Assembly: GCA_020650975.1 (NCBI GenBank)
Contig: JAIPMN010000761.1
Coordinates: 17,531 to 81,530 of the forward strand
Origin: Apostichopus californicus
Taxonomy: Eukaryota > Echinodermata > Holothuroidea > Aspidochirotida > Stichopodidae
Direction: 5' to 3'
DNA length: 64,000 bases
Below, one piece after another: positions 10,926-22,958 of this stretch. Numbering within the stretch: the first letter of the stretch is position 1; the number at the start of each line of letters is the position of its first letter. Both the position numbers and the translations under genes were made by a program. The notes beneath the pieces were generated by a model. That model worked only from the letters and a program-made list of their open reading frames with translations, ran no database searches and was not told where the DNA came from.

Positions 10926-13900
10926 AACTATATTATGGTAGGGCTTGCTTGTGCTTTTAAGTGTATAGGTATGTGTTATTATGTGTGTTGTGGCTCTTAT
11001 TACAGCTGAAGCTATATGTGTATTTCTGCTCATGTCTATGTGTGAACGATGGATATATATATATACATACCTGTACAACACAGTTTCTTTTATCAACATA
11101 TTAAGCATTGATTTTACCCATAATATGATATCATACTCCAATGACCAAACACAATTTGTGCTCTATTCCATCAGCATTGCACCAGGAAGAATGAAATCAA
11201 GCATGAAGGTGCAAAGGATTACAAAGTCTGAAAAACCCCCCAAAAAACCCAAAAGATAAAAACATTGCATTAAATTTGTGGGACAAAATAATTTAGGACA
11301 TTTTGAATATTAAAACGAAAACGTTTTGAATAAATTTGAGTAAAAGAAAACGAAAATGTATTCAATGTGTGGCTATATTTGCGGTTTGGTAACTCTTGAT
11401 AGCATATATGTATCCAAAAGTAAAAAAAAACCCACAGTAAAATGTAGCTTTAACCTGTTGCCATGTTTAAATGACACCTTTATTTCAAATTTTCCATACA
11501 GACCAGAGATCAATATACTCTCAGGCTAAAGTTAAACAACATTCAAGCTCTAACAAGAAACTTAGAATATCAAGTTAAATCGTGATAAATTTATACAGGC
11601 AGTGTAGAGATACACGGTCTGTCTTCGTAAACAACGTCTCTAATTTGCATTTTATTTCCTAGTCTTCCCGTCCCTGTTCACGCAGTTTAATGTATATATA
11701 TAGCCACTATGAAACAAATTGATTTGTATAATCAAAGTTTGTTTACAAAATGTTGAAATCTATTCCAGATCAGTTTAAGGCAAACTCTGGATTTACGATT
11801 TTGAGATAAAGGTTGTGTATAAACACTTGTTTCTAAATTTAGAGATTTTACTGTACCGTAGGCTATGGACTGTATAAATTCAGTGTTTAATACAGTAAGG
11901 AGGAAGACTAAAATGTTTTATAACAAGTCGTATCTTGACAAACTTAATATGTGATAAAATAAATTTGGTACTAAGGCATCTAACCACTCCATGCTTATCT
12001 GTGTGTGCACAAAACATAAATGTATAACTGTGTATCTGTGTAAGTATGTATTTGAACTTGCGACTTTTGTGTAAACATCCCATGAAATGTTGTTTGTTTA
12101 CTTTGCCTACTTCATAGCAATATAAATACACAGTAAATTCAGTTTCAGTTTAAGTGTTAGTTCAAATAATGGAAGCAATTGATCATCCTTTGATAAATAT
12201 CTTTCAACTTGCTTTTTGTTTGGTGTTTGTAGATTATATAAAAGTGTCTGGAATGGATGACTTTTAAACTTTAGTAGAATCAAGTGACTCTGTAAAAGTG
12301 TTCCTACAGTAGAGCTCGGATTGTTTTGATTAAAGTTTTTGAATAACTAAGTATGCTGTCTTAGTTTGATGAACTTCAGTCTTGTAACCTATAGCAGAGA
12401 GTGTATATTGGTGGTACCTGGGTTTAACTACTGGTTAAGATGAGTTGATTGGTGTTTCAGACTGAGACTAGTAGCAAGTTTGCTATTCACTTGATGTGAA
12501 GTCAACTGCCAACTTAGCCAGAGTTACGCTAAGAATGCCATACATAACCATGAGAAGCCATTCAGATCCATAACCAGTAACTTTGAAATTTGTAATGATA
12601 GGTGATCAGGTCCTTGCTTAGTTTTCCTCTGTGTTTTTAAGTTTTTAAGTTTTTTGGGATTTTTCTGTGTTTGTTAGTGTCCAGTTTCTTGTAAACTTAC
12701 ATGATAACTGTAAACAGCCCACCCAAGAAAATTTGCTACCCTTATGCTACACACTCTCTTTGCAGTATACAATTGCTAGACAATGGTATATTGCATATAA
12801 ATTAGCCATTTGCACCTATGTATTTTGTGTTGTAAGGAGGTGGTGGTGTGACGTTGCCAGTATTAATATATAAAGATGGCATTAGCTATATCGTAATGCT
12901 CACGTCTGGTCTGCTGTACATACGGTATCCTTCCGTCATCATTCTTACAACAATAAAAATCAAAAGTGGCATCTCCATAACATCTCTTTTGAGTTTACAT
13001 GTAAGGAATATTTGCTGTGTACCCTTTAAATTGCTTTACCAGACCCCTAGTCAATGCACAGTTCTAATATCTTCTCTCCAGAGAACATAGATGCTTCATC
13101 AGATCATGAGAATCCAGAAACCTTACAATCACTTCTGGCTGTTAAAAGTACATGAACTTTGCTAGGTTCACAAATGCATTCCAATTGCCGCCCCCTCACC
13201 CCACAAAGAGCATCACAAATTAGTTTTGTACCAGTGTGGGAAAGGTGTGTCTTGTAACTTGTAAGTTCAGCTTCTATTGCAACCAGGATGGAAACTGTCA
13301 TTGTTAGTTTAGCAACCTTCCTATTGTGTCTTACATAATAAGACATTTAGATGACTCATAAAGTTGAAATCTCCTGCTGTTATTATGAACTTTAACATTT
13401 AAATATGAAATTGTCTCAGTGGTTTTGGATCTAGGCTCTGGTCAACAAAACAAATTCCTGCTTCTTTCTTCTTAATGTTATCAGTGAAGCTTGGATTATA
13501 AAACTTTCCCACCAGTTTGTATATATACAAGTTTGAATGATTTATTAATAGAAACTCACTGATGTGTGCCTATTTTTTTAATTTTTTTTTTTTTTAATTT
13601 GAGATCTGGTAGTCTTTGTAACTCTTCTTCCTTATTACTCCCATAGTAGTCTGTATAGGGTGTCTCGCCTTTCTCTTACTCAAACATATTTCACCACCCC
13701 AAAATGTTTGGGGAAATTTGTTCTCCCAAATTTATTCTCCCAAGGTATTCAAGCTGATGAACTTCTTTATGGATGCCACCCCCCTCCCCCTGTCCCTAAT
13801 TTTATAGTGCCCTTCAAGGTGCTTTTCCTGTAAACTTCTGTTATATGAGAAAAATCTGATTCTTGTCAAACCTATGAACTATCAGTTGAATTTGAAGCAG

Positions 13901-14072
13901 GGATAGTTAACATATATCAGAACACACCTACACACATGTCTGAGTCTGGAGCTTTAGCATCCCTTATGTTACCAATGCCTGTAATTACCTGATATTGTCT
14001 TGGTGCACCCTGTTGTTATTAATCTCCCATTAAAGTTTGAATTGGCAGCAAAATTATGTTGATAGCCTAGAG

Positions 14073-15087
14073 TGTTCTTTACCTATTCAATCTTTGAGGT
14101 TTAGTTTTAAGTCCATTCATAACATGTATCATCCATGTTCTTTACCTCTTCAATCTTTGAGGTTTATTGTTAAGTCCATTCATAACATGTATCATTCATG
14201 TTCTTTACCTCTTCAATCTTTGAAGTTTAGTGTTAAGTCCATTCATAACATGTAATGTCCATATTATTTACCTCTTCAATCTTTGTGGTTTAGTGTTAAG
14301 TCCATTCATAACATGTATCATCCATGTTCTTTACCTCTTCAATCTTTGAGGTTTAGTGTTAAGTCCATTCACAACATATATCATCCATGTTCTTTACCTC
14401 TTCAATCTTTGAGGTTTAGTGTTAAGTCCATTCATACTGTAACATGTATCATCCATGTTCTTTACCTCTTCAATCTTTGAGGTTTAGTTTTAAGTCCATT
14501 CATAACATGTATCATCCATGTTCTTTACCTCTTCAATCTTTGAGGTTTAGTGTTAAGTCCATTCATAACATGTAATGTCCATATTATTTACCTCTTCAAT
14601 CTTTGAGGTTTAGTGTTAAGTCCATTCATAACATGTATCATCCATGTTCTTTACCTCTTCAATCTTTGAGGTTTAGTGTTAAGTCCATTCACAACATATA
14701 TCATCCATGTTCTTTACCTCTTCAATCTTTGAGGTTTAGTGTTAAGTCCATTCACAACATATATCATCCATGTTCTTTACCTCTTCAATCTTTGAGGTTT
14801 AGTGTTAAGTCCATTCATAACATGTATCATCCATGTTCTTTACCTCTTCAATCTTTGAGGTTCAGTGTTAAGTCCATTCATAACATGTATCATCCATGTT
14901 CTTTACCTCTTCAATCTTTGAGGTTTAGTGTTAAGTCCATTCATAACATGTATCATCCATGTTCTTTACCTCTTCAATCTTTGTGGTTTAGTGTTAAGTC
15001 CATTCATAACATGTATCATCCATATTATTTACCTCTTCAATCTTTGTGGTTTAGTGTTAAGTCCATTCATAACATGTATCATCCATG
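14073..15087 (+). repeat. 63-bp minisatellite, about 16 copies
   Basis: The core is cttcaatctttgaggtttag plus ttaagtccattcataacatg. Copies recur every 63 bp (caatctttg at 14151, 14214, 14277 and on). A variant unit with tgtaatgtccatattattta occurs at 14251 and again at 14571, so about five units were copied as a block. Because 63 is a multiple of three, it produces open frames of up to 179 codons. These are broken by the taa in the variant units, carry no recognisable domain and are best read as artefacts. Confidence 0.95.
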
Positions 15088-15798
15088 CCCTCATGAATTA
15101 TCCAGAACAAACAAAACACCATGCTCTGTTTATAAAGTTTAAGTGGAACTGGAGTTAACTGCGGTAATATCCCAATTTGGATTTTATGACTAAGTAACGT
15201 CAGCCATTTGAAAGATCTTAGCAAAGTTCAAAGTCTCTCTTCCAGTAAATAATTTTCCAAAACTTTGACATTTAGGAGAGTGGCGTCGGTTTCCTTTTCG
15301 AGACTGCTCGGTCAGATATTTAAAAACAAATGTTGGTAGATTGATCTATTGTCCGGTGCTCGGCTTGGTTTGAAATATAGCTTGCATTAAATTATTAAAC
15401 ACAAAGTAAATATTAATCAGAAATTGTTTTTGGCTTTTAAACCAATTGACGTACAGAGTCATATGTAGGATGATGTCAATGGAAATGGATCAAGTCAAAT
15501 TTAAAAATCAACTTGAGCAATTGGAGGTGTTATTTTTTATTTTTTTGATATCGAAGAACCAAGAACATTTGGTATGAAATCCTCGCTCCAGCACAGATCT
15601 GACCCTACTGTCTTCACAATTAAGGACTAACATGAGAGAGTCAATATTGTGGATTATAATAAAGGAGGAAGTTCATAAACAAAAATATTATGTTATATAG
15701 ATTCAAAAATATTGTTTATTTGTTGTACATGTGTGAGGTAAGCCCTCAGCATACTGAGCACTGGACTCATCACGACTGGACACAACTCAAGCGTCAGT

Positions 15799-16186
15799 CA
15801 GTGTATAGCAGCAGCCTTTACCCTTTCACTATGATGGCAGTGTATAGAGTCAGCCTTTACCCATTCACTATGGTGGCAGTGTATGGGGGCAGCCTTAACC
15901 CTTTCACTATGATGGCAGTGTGTGGTGGCAGCCTTGACCCTTTCACTATGCTGGCAGTGTATAGCAGCAGCCTTTACCCTTTCACTATCCTGGCAGTGTA
16001 TGGCAGCAGCCTTTACCCTTTCACTATAATGGCAGTGTATTGCGGCAGCCTCTACCCTTTCACTATGCTGGCAGTGTATAGCAGCAGCCTTTACCCTTTC
16101 ACTATCCTGGCAGTGTATGGCAGCAGCCTTTACCCTTTCACTATAATGGCAGTGTATAGCCGCAGCCTTCACCCTATCACTATGCT
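15799..16186 (+). repeat. 39-bp minisatellite, about 10 copies, with 117-bp block
   Basis: The unit is around gcagcctttaccctttcact plus at.ntggcagtgtat, with a 39-bp period (cagtgtat at 15799, 15838 and on). Units near 15950-16066 are copied as a three-unit block at 16067-16183. Period 39 keeps frames open on both strands (179 codons on +, 142 on -). Both translations are simple 13-residue repeats with no known domain. Confidence 0.95.
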
Positions 16187-16229
16187 GCAAAACAACTGCT
16201 GTTATAATAGTGTGCAGCAGAAGCATTAA

Positions 16230-17842
16230 ACATGTTGATAATATATTTAACAGTTAAGTCTGTACACCACCTACAGTAGTGTAGTAACTATTACATTATA
16301 AGTTTACAATGTTTGTACTATACCAGATGATAATAATACTGAGTCTAGAAGGTTTTGTCCATAAATCTTGGCAATTGAAAGTTTATATTAACTAGGTATG
16401 AGTACATATAAATATCAATATTTAGCAATAAGCCTGTAAATCTTAGGATGATAGCAGGTTGATTAATCTTCTCAAGGCATTTTTTTTCTGTCATATTATG
16501 ACAGCTTTTGACTTATTCCAGAGCAAGTTTCTAGCAAGAAACAAAAATATGCAGAATAAAACTTTAGACAACAAATGAACAGAATGAATAACGACCGAAC
16601 AATAATTAATTCTAGTAATTTTTTTTAAATTTTATTTTCGTAATTTTGTGTTCTGCTTCTCTGTTTGCAGCTTAAATATTCTTGTCTAACATCTGCGTGA
16701 AATATTATTAACATTTGTAATTATTAACAGTTAAAGTGCATTCAGAAAACTTGGAAAATTACTCCAAAAAAATATATAACTAAAACAAATACTTGAGATT
16801 TGATTATTTTCCTCTACTTTAGTCGTCAAATTTAAGCCATGCCTTAAAACTCATCCGGTTAGACCCTGATTTTAAGTCATTAATAATAGTATCTTGCAAA
16901 TTATGTAACATTTGAAATATACTCAGTTTTTTGTTTTTTTAGGTTGGTATCTGCTAGTTAATACTATCGAAAAAAAGTCACTGTGAATAATTTGCCAGGG
17001 ATAATCTAGTGAATACTTGCTAATCAATGTAATTAACATATCTTTGGTTGGCTACAAAGAAATATTATAATTTTTTATCTTCGTACTGTATACAGTAGCA
17101 TTGAAGATCACTTCAATTAGAACAGTCATTGGGTATTTTTAAGCGATATATATTATATTCAGTACACTGCTTTAAGTTGGTAGCAAGAGAGATCAGTTTA
17201 CAGACTGGTAGAGCATCATTTAAGCATCTTCCACGTTGAACTGTCTGGCCATGTAATACACCGCCGATGAACAAATTGTCTAGCTGGTATTTCTTGGCTA
17301 GCTGCTGGTTTGATAAGGGGGGCCGTATGCCATGTTTCTCTGCCACAGTAAGAAGACTGATGCGTATAGTCTGTAATCACTTGCCTGACTGCTCCAGTCT
17401 GTAAAAAATGCTAATCTCCCACGGGATATATGGCAATGGAGATCGTTAAATACTTCAATTAGGTCATTGCTTGTTAAATTGCTCGCTGAGGCAAACCAAT
17501 GATGGCTTCACTTCTGAGATAATTTGGATACAGACAGTACGAGAAATGATGATGGCCCGGAAAGCCTTGAATGTTATAAAAAACAGGATTAAATCTACAC
17601 ACACAAAAAAAGAGGGCGAATTATTACTAAACATAAAGAGATGAAACACAGCCTGGCTTAGACAAAGTTTATCATAACATTGTGTAAGTTTTGGTGAAGA
17701 AATTTATGCAAATATGTTTTTTAAAGAGTCGGTGAGGAGACTACGTTTTTGACTACAGGGGAGTACATCAATTACTGGTAGGGATTTAGTAAGTAGTTTG
17801 ACTGTAGTGTTACCCGAAAATAAAAGTGTGTAGAGATACAGT
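16230..17842. other. AT-rich intron sequence, no gene seen
   Basis: Mostly unique-looking AT-rich DNA with short A and T runs. Open frames on the minus strand (for example near 17113-17346) have no recognisable domain. Confidence 0.55.
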
Positions 17843-17880
17843 GGCAGGGGGTGGGGACGGGTTGGAGGGGGGGGAGGGGT
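17843..17880 (+). repeat. G-rich block with quadruplex potential
   Basis: Several runs of four or more G (ggcagggggtgggg, then ggagggggggg) within 40 bp, about 340 bp before the exon 2 acceptor. Confidence 0.6.
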
Positions 17881-18221
17881 TGGTGGTGGCCCTCCCTATA
17901 AATGAGCTGGGTGAGCTGATAACTTACATTATCACTTAGTAAGAATGCTGTACATAAATGAGAAGTTTCTAAGTGTAGTCTGTGAAGACCTTCTGCTTTG
18001 GGTTCCAGTGAAGAATTACAGTATTTCTCTGTCACGATAGTTGACGATAAGTTTTGTGACAGTTGCTTGATAATTCCAGAAGGGGTTGCAGGGAGTAGGG
18101 TTGGGGGGCTGGGGTTAAATTATACTTTGTCCCCTCCCCCCTTGAGCAATAACCCTTGATGCACATCAAGTTCCAAATATGATTCTTATCATCTTCATGT
18201 TCCTCTTGTTGTTTGCTTTAG

Positions 18222-18328
18222 ATCATGTTAACCAGTGCCCAAACAATGTTGTCCTTCCGGAGATTCTGAAGTCGATTCCCAAGTCAAGCAAATTACCAAA
18301 GGTCCGACACCGATGGAATATTAATGAG
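18222..18328 (+). CDS. CAMTA: CAMTA coding exon 2 (start of CG-1 domain)
   Basis: This 107-nt exon encodes the N-terminal part of the CG-1 DNA-binding domain. It reads D|HVNQCPNNVVLPEIL, then KSIPKSSKLPKVRHRWNINE. The block LPKxRHRWNxNE is the signature opening of CG-1 in plant and animal CAMTA proteins. The acceptor is ttgtttgctttag|at and the donor is gag|gtaagc. The exon starts in phase 1, completing a GAT codon with the last G of exon 1, and ends in phase 0 after NE. The next exon begins GAA ATT GCA, rebuilding the conserved NEEIA junction. Basic residues K-R-H-R in this block are typical of the DNA-contacting and nuclear-targeting face of the family. Nothing is broken: there are no frameshifts or stops. 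The open frame continues past the donor into intron, so a naive ORF call would overextend it. Confidence 0.94.
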
Positions 18329-18370
18329 GTAAGCATTGTTACCTGGAGAGACAGAAAAGTTTACCAAAGA

Positions 18371-18393
18371 GGGGAGGGAGGGAGGGGGTGGGG
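18371..18393 (+). promoter_or_regulatory. G-run block next to exon 2 donor, possible splicing enhancer
   Basis: ggggagggagggagggggtg plus ggg gives five G-runs only 42 nt downstream of the exon 2 5' splice site. Intronic G-runs near a donor are known binding sites for hnRNP F/H-type factors, and the spacing also fits a G-quadruplex. That it acts on this exon is inference. Confidence 0.4.
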
Positions 18394-20264
18394 AAGGCCC
18401 CTAGAGCCCAGGTCATGGATTGTACTCCCTGTCCAAAGGTTGCAGCAGCTGCAAAATCCCCCCTCCCCCACAGGAATGCTGAATCCATATCAAGCAATAC
18501 AGATTAACACTGCAGACCAGCTGTGTTTATTGGGTGAAACTTTAGAGCCGAAAAGATGACATCGTACGCAGCCAGGCTTCAACCATGCTGCAGCCGAATC
18601 TTTCTGGCTGAAATCCTGACGAGAGGAGAAACCTTGGTAGATTGAAGATTTACCCCCGAGATCTTCTAAATTCTGCGTATGTTTGACTACCCTCACTGAG
18701 TATGTTTTTCTGTGTCAGGTAACACGTCGTAAATTACTTTTGACATTTATTCAGCTACTAACTACCCTATGGCTTCTTTGATTAATGTTTAACCTATTTT
18801 GACGTCAGCTAAGGAATGATCAAGGAAACGGGTTGCATAATTTGTGGTAAATGATTGATTTTGGAACATTTCGAGCACTCTTGAAGAATAGACTATGAGC
18901 ACTGCAGTTGTTATTGAAGTTATGACTTCTCCTTGAGATCATTCCGATTTGAATTTGGCCTAAAGTAAGGTTTTCAAAAATGTCAAACTTTCATCCGTCA
19001 AAGATTATCACATTGATATATATGTCAAAAATTACAAGTTAATATGAACAGGAAAAAACAGACTGAACAAGTAAAATCAAGCTTTGCTTAATAGTTCCAA
19101 AATTCAAAGTTTGAGACTATTTTGCTACATAAATTGAAATTGCCCCACTCAGACAATTCCAGAAGCACAAAATCCTCACAAAGAACAGTGTGTACAGACA
19201 TAAAATTGGTAAAACTGTCCAAAAATTGCTTCATAGGTGGAATTTTTGTAAATAAACAGAACTGCTTTCAAATTTGTGAATGTATTGAAAAGAGTGGTAT
19301 GCCCTATGCAGCTTCTTCTGGGTACAATTCAGTTGCCTTGATTTGCATCAGTGGTGAAATAACAAGTGACTTTTTGTGAGTTTTCTTTATTATACCATAA
19401 AAATGTAAATGTTACAGTTCGAAGGGTTCTGTGTTACAAAGATGCATATTTTCATTTGTGTCGCTATTTTGTTATCTTGCAAATCGTGTCTGCCATACCA
19501 GATACGCAATCAAAATATTTGTTTAAATGCCGTATCTGTCGTGTTTTATCGCAAAGATAAAGTATCAAACTTTTGCCGGTAGCTCTCTACGTACCAAGTC
19601 CTCGATGTCACCCGGCAAATCCAGATTTACCGTTCCTGAAGCTGCTGTGCCGTCTGTGACACAGTTTTGAAAATCTTTACCGCGCAGGTGTTGCAGCCAT
19701 AACTTGCACCTCTGTAATTGTTTCCCAGCGTAATAAAATCAATTTCTGGAAAGTGACATTATGCTGTGCCCATGACTTTGCTATCTTCTGTAATTCAGAA
19801 ACAGTGTGCAGCGGTTTGCAATGTCACTTATATAATTGACTCTTTGCTTGTTGGAGGTAGTGTTTGGCAGAAACATTTTGCTTCTTGTCACTTGATGCAC
19901 TAGTTTTACCAAACAAAGTATGGATGTGAAATGCAACTCATCAATCCAAGATATTTTTTGCTAAATAGACTTTAATGAACCTTGTTGAGTTTGACAAGTT
20001 TGTCTCTGGGATTCCTTTGATTCATCCTTTAGTCAAATGCAAAATCACAGAACTGCTAACATGCCAACGAATTGTTTGGTTTATCCTAGATATAAAAATG
20101 AGTGCTCAGTTTAGCCAAACATAAATATATGTACTTATGCAACTTGTATCGTGATAACAAAAATTGGTCAAAATAGCAGTTTTAAAAATTCATAACAGTG
20201 TTGAAGGACAATTTGTTTAAATGAAAGTGGATCATGTTTGCTGTAGTGGGTATTATAACACACA

Positions 20265-20334
20265 GACACAACAAATTGGGATTACGTGGACGTGACACAC
20301 CTACACAACAAATGGGATTACGTGGACGTGACAC
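20265..20334 (+). repeat. Two-copy direct repeat, 36-bp period
   Basis: Two copies of gggattacgtggacgtgaca, each preceded by acacaacaaat. Confidence 0.85.
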
Positions 20335-20756
20335 ATAAACATTTAACACATTATTGGTGATTGCTGCTGGAGTAGTTTGAAATGTCCTTGAATATGAAAT
20401 AATGTACCTATCGTGAAGATCTTTTATGAATGCCCATTACAGAATGAAAGACTTCAGTGTTTGAGAACTAAAAATCATACACATATCCTTCTGTAAATAT
20501 TGATTGTAATATAAACAAGGTTTAAAAGTAAAACCTTTATTGCAGATTTTGATTTGACTTCACATCCCTCTTACCTGTCTCCATGCTGCACTCAAATCAA
20601 CCTAGCTTACACATTTTGGGGTTATAGGGTAAGAAAAGACCTGTCAAAATATGGGTCAGCCCACGTAACATCCACAAACTTTATAACTAATATTAAAAAG
20701 GTGATCAAAACAGATTGAGTCTTCTACTTGTTCGCACATCATATCAAGTACTATAA

Positions 20757-21630
20757 GCCTTCACTTGTCTTCACATTAAATTAAGTAACATTCACCTGTC
20801 TTCACATTGAATTAAGTAACATTCACTTTTTTTCGCATCAAATCAAGTAGCAGTCACTTGTCTTCACATCGAATCAAGTAGCATTCACTTGTCTTCACAT
20901 TGAATCAAGTAGTATTTTATTGCCTTCACATCAAATCAAGTAGCATTCACTTGTCTTCACATAAAATCAAGAAGCTGTCTTCACATTGAATCAAGTAGTA
21001 TTTTATTGCCTTCACATCAATCAAGTAACAATCAATAATGTCTGCATATCTTCTGTAAGCAAGTCAAACAAGTAGCAGTCACTTGTCTTCACGTCGAATC
21101 AAGTAGCATTACCTTGTCGTTGCATCAATCAAGTAGCATTCACTTGTCTTCACATTAAATCAAGTAGCAGTCACTTGTCTTCACATCGAATCAAGTAGCA
21201 CTCACCTGTCTTCACATTGAATCAAGTAGTATTTTATTGCCTTCACATCAAATCAAGTAACAATCAATAATGTCTGCATATCTACTGTAAGCAAGTCAAA
21301 CAAGTAGCAGTCACTTGTCTTCACGTCGAATCAAGTAGCATTACCTTGTCGTTGCATCAATCAAGTAGCATTCACTTGTCTTCACATTAAATCAAGTAGC
21401 AGTCACTTGTCTTCACATCGAATCAAGTAGCAGTCACTTGTCTTCACATCGAATCAAGTAGCACTCACCTGTCTTCACATTGAATCAAGTAGTATTTTAT
21501 TGCCTTCACATCAAATCAAGTAACAATCAATAATGTCTGCATATCTACTGTAAACAAGTCAAACAAGTTGCATTCACTTCTGTTCACATGCAATCAACTA
21601 CGGTACAGTAGCAGTCACTTGTCTTCACAT
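20757..21630 (+). repeat. 31-bp minisatellite with 232/263-bp higher-order blocks
   Basis: The basic unit is caagtagcagtcacttgtct plus tcacatcgaat (31 bp). An interruption beginning caatcaataatgtctgcat recurs at 21029, 21261 and 21524, spacings of 232 and 263 bp. The second block is therefore longer by exactly one unit, as expected from unequal exchange. Confidence 0.95.
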
Positions 21631-22087
21631 CTCATCTTGCAGAATAAAACACTATTTGTTTGTTTTCAGTTGTTATCAAGTTTTAGTTTCAGATCCTGGG
21701 GTGCTTAGCAATTATTTCTGATAAAGTGATGTTTGGGTGATATTCTGTGTGTTTGTCAAATGATTAATTGCTTACAAGATTTCTTCATACCACACAGAGA
21801 TACCAACTGTTGACCTCTTTGCTTTGTGTTATCAGTAGTTTCTTCAGGTCCCTGACTCTGCAGAATTGTTTATGTACCAAGACTTAATTCAAATATTCCT
21901 ACCAACTAATTAACTCCCATTTTTCATAAATCTGTGAGAAAATGTTGAGCACTTTCATCTGTGCCTTGTTTAAAAAGAAACTCAGTAAGGACTTGTTTTC
22001 GTGATGAAACAAGCTAGACCAGAGTTTTTGCCCAAACAATCCTCTTAGAGCGACGGTCACAGCTTGTCAGTAACGGCTGAAGAGGCC

Positions 22088-22101
22088 ATCACCATGGCAA
22101 C
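22088..22101. promoter_or_regulatory. RFX X-box-like site
   Basis: atcaccatggcaac matches the RFX X-box consensus GTTGCCATGGCAAC at 11 of 14 positions, with an intact right half GGCAAC. It sits in a locally GC-richer patch of intron 2 (about 22030-22130). A single match of this quality in 64 kb is weak evidence. Confidence 0.25.
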
Positions 22102-22929
22102 CGTAGTATCAGGGAACAAACATCAATATGGTGGATGGAAATGCTTTTAAAATTAAGGGAAAAACACAAGGATGATGAAGAATCCTTGATGCAGAGGCAG
22201 TTTGTTTGTTGATTATCAATGTGATTGAAAAAGATGATTTGGTTATGCTCCCTGAATTATTGAGGCAAGAAAGCGACGGCCGGCGATGGTGCCCTAGCTT
22301 CTAGAGAACAATATGACGGAGATTAGGCAATGAGAGAGATGTAGCGGCTATTGATTTTAGGTGTCGTGATGATCAAATACTTGACTTAGTGGTTCAGGTG
22401 TGAATATACACGAAAAAGGATTACTTTAAAAAACCTGTGAGTTGTGTAACTGGCGGATTGCGGATTGAAAGTCACTGAACAAGATTGTTTTGGTGTGAAT
22501 GCTAGGAAGTATTAAAGATGAAATATTAAAGTGGAAGGATTTGTTCAAGGCATGAGGAGGAAGACTTGAAAATAAAATCAAGTTGTGAATTGCATTGAGT
22601 CTTAAGAAAGACATAATAAATAAAAAGGCTTGTGTGAATAGCTTTGCTCTACTTGACCACAGCACTGTATGAAGCACTCTCATCAGAAAGTTGGAATGGC
22701 AGATGAAGGATGTGACCAGTTTTCAGTGGCAGTTAAATGCTAAACATGTTACCAGTTCACTCTAGACTTAGTACTTCATGATAAGAGTGCAGTTATTGTG
22801 AGGAGACAGGGAATTCAGTAAGCAAAGTTAATTCAACCAAAATATGCTGGAAACACAAAAAAAGACTTCTACTGGCTATAATCAATTTCTCACTGGCATA
22901 TTACTTAATTACAAAACACGCCCATTAAC

Positions 22930-22958
22930 CATACAGGCTTTTGATAAAAGCCTGTATG
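22930..22958. repeat. Perfect 13-bp hairpin with 3-nt loop
   Basis: catacaggctttt (22930-22942), loop gat, aaaagcctgtatg (22946-22958). The stem is perfect and not simple sequence. Confidence 0.9.

Larger units (their letters stand above)
1666..18221 (+). other. CAMTA: CAMTA intron 1 (16.6 kb, phase 1)
   Basis: It runs from donor GTGAGT (1666) to an acceptor with a good pyrimidine tract, ttgttgtttgctttag, ending at 18221. An imperfect palindrome (1675-1694, ttaggct / aagcctaa) starts nine bases after the donor, followed by TAGGCCTAGGC-type palindromic text at 1877-1925 and 2396-2413. Outside the repeats listed separately the sequence is AT-rich, and I see no gene. Confidence 0.6.

Noticed and set aside
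14073-16186. Repeat-encoded open frames of up to 179 codons as genes
   Set aside because: They are explained by 63-bp and 39-bp tandem units lacking stops, with simple periodic translations, frames open on both strands in the 39-bp array, and breaks in variant units.
18474-18560. Possible extra exon just after exon 2, following a C-rich pyrimidine tract and cacag
   Set aside because: In the required phase it reads GAA TGC TGA and stops after two codons, and exon 3 at 49138 rebuilds the CG-1 sequence perfectly without it.
20757-21630. CRISPR-like array
   Set aside because: The units are contiguous tandem copies without unique spacers, in an animal intron.
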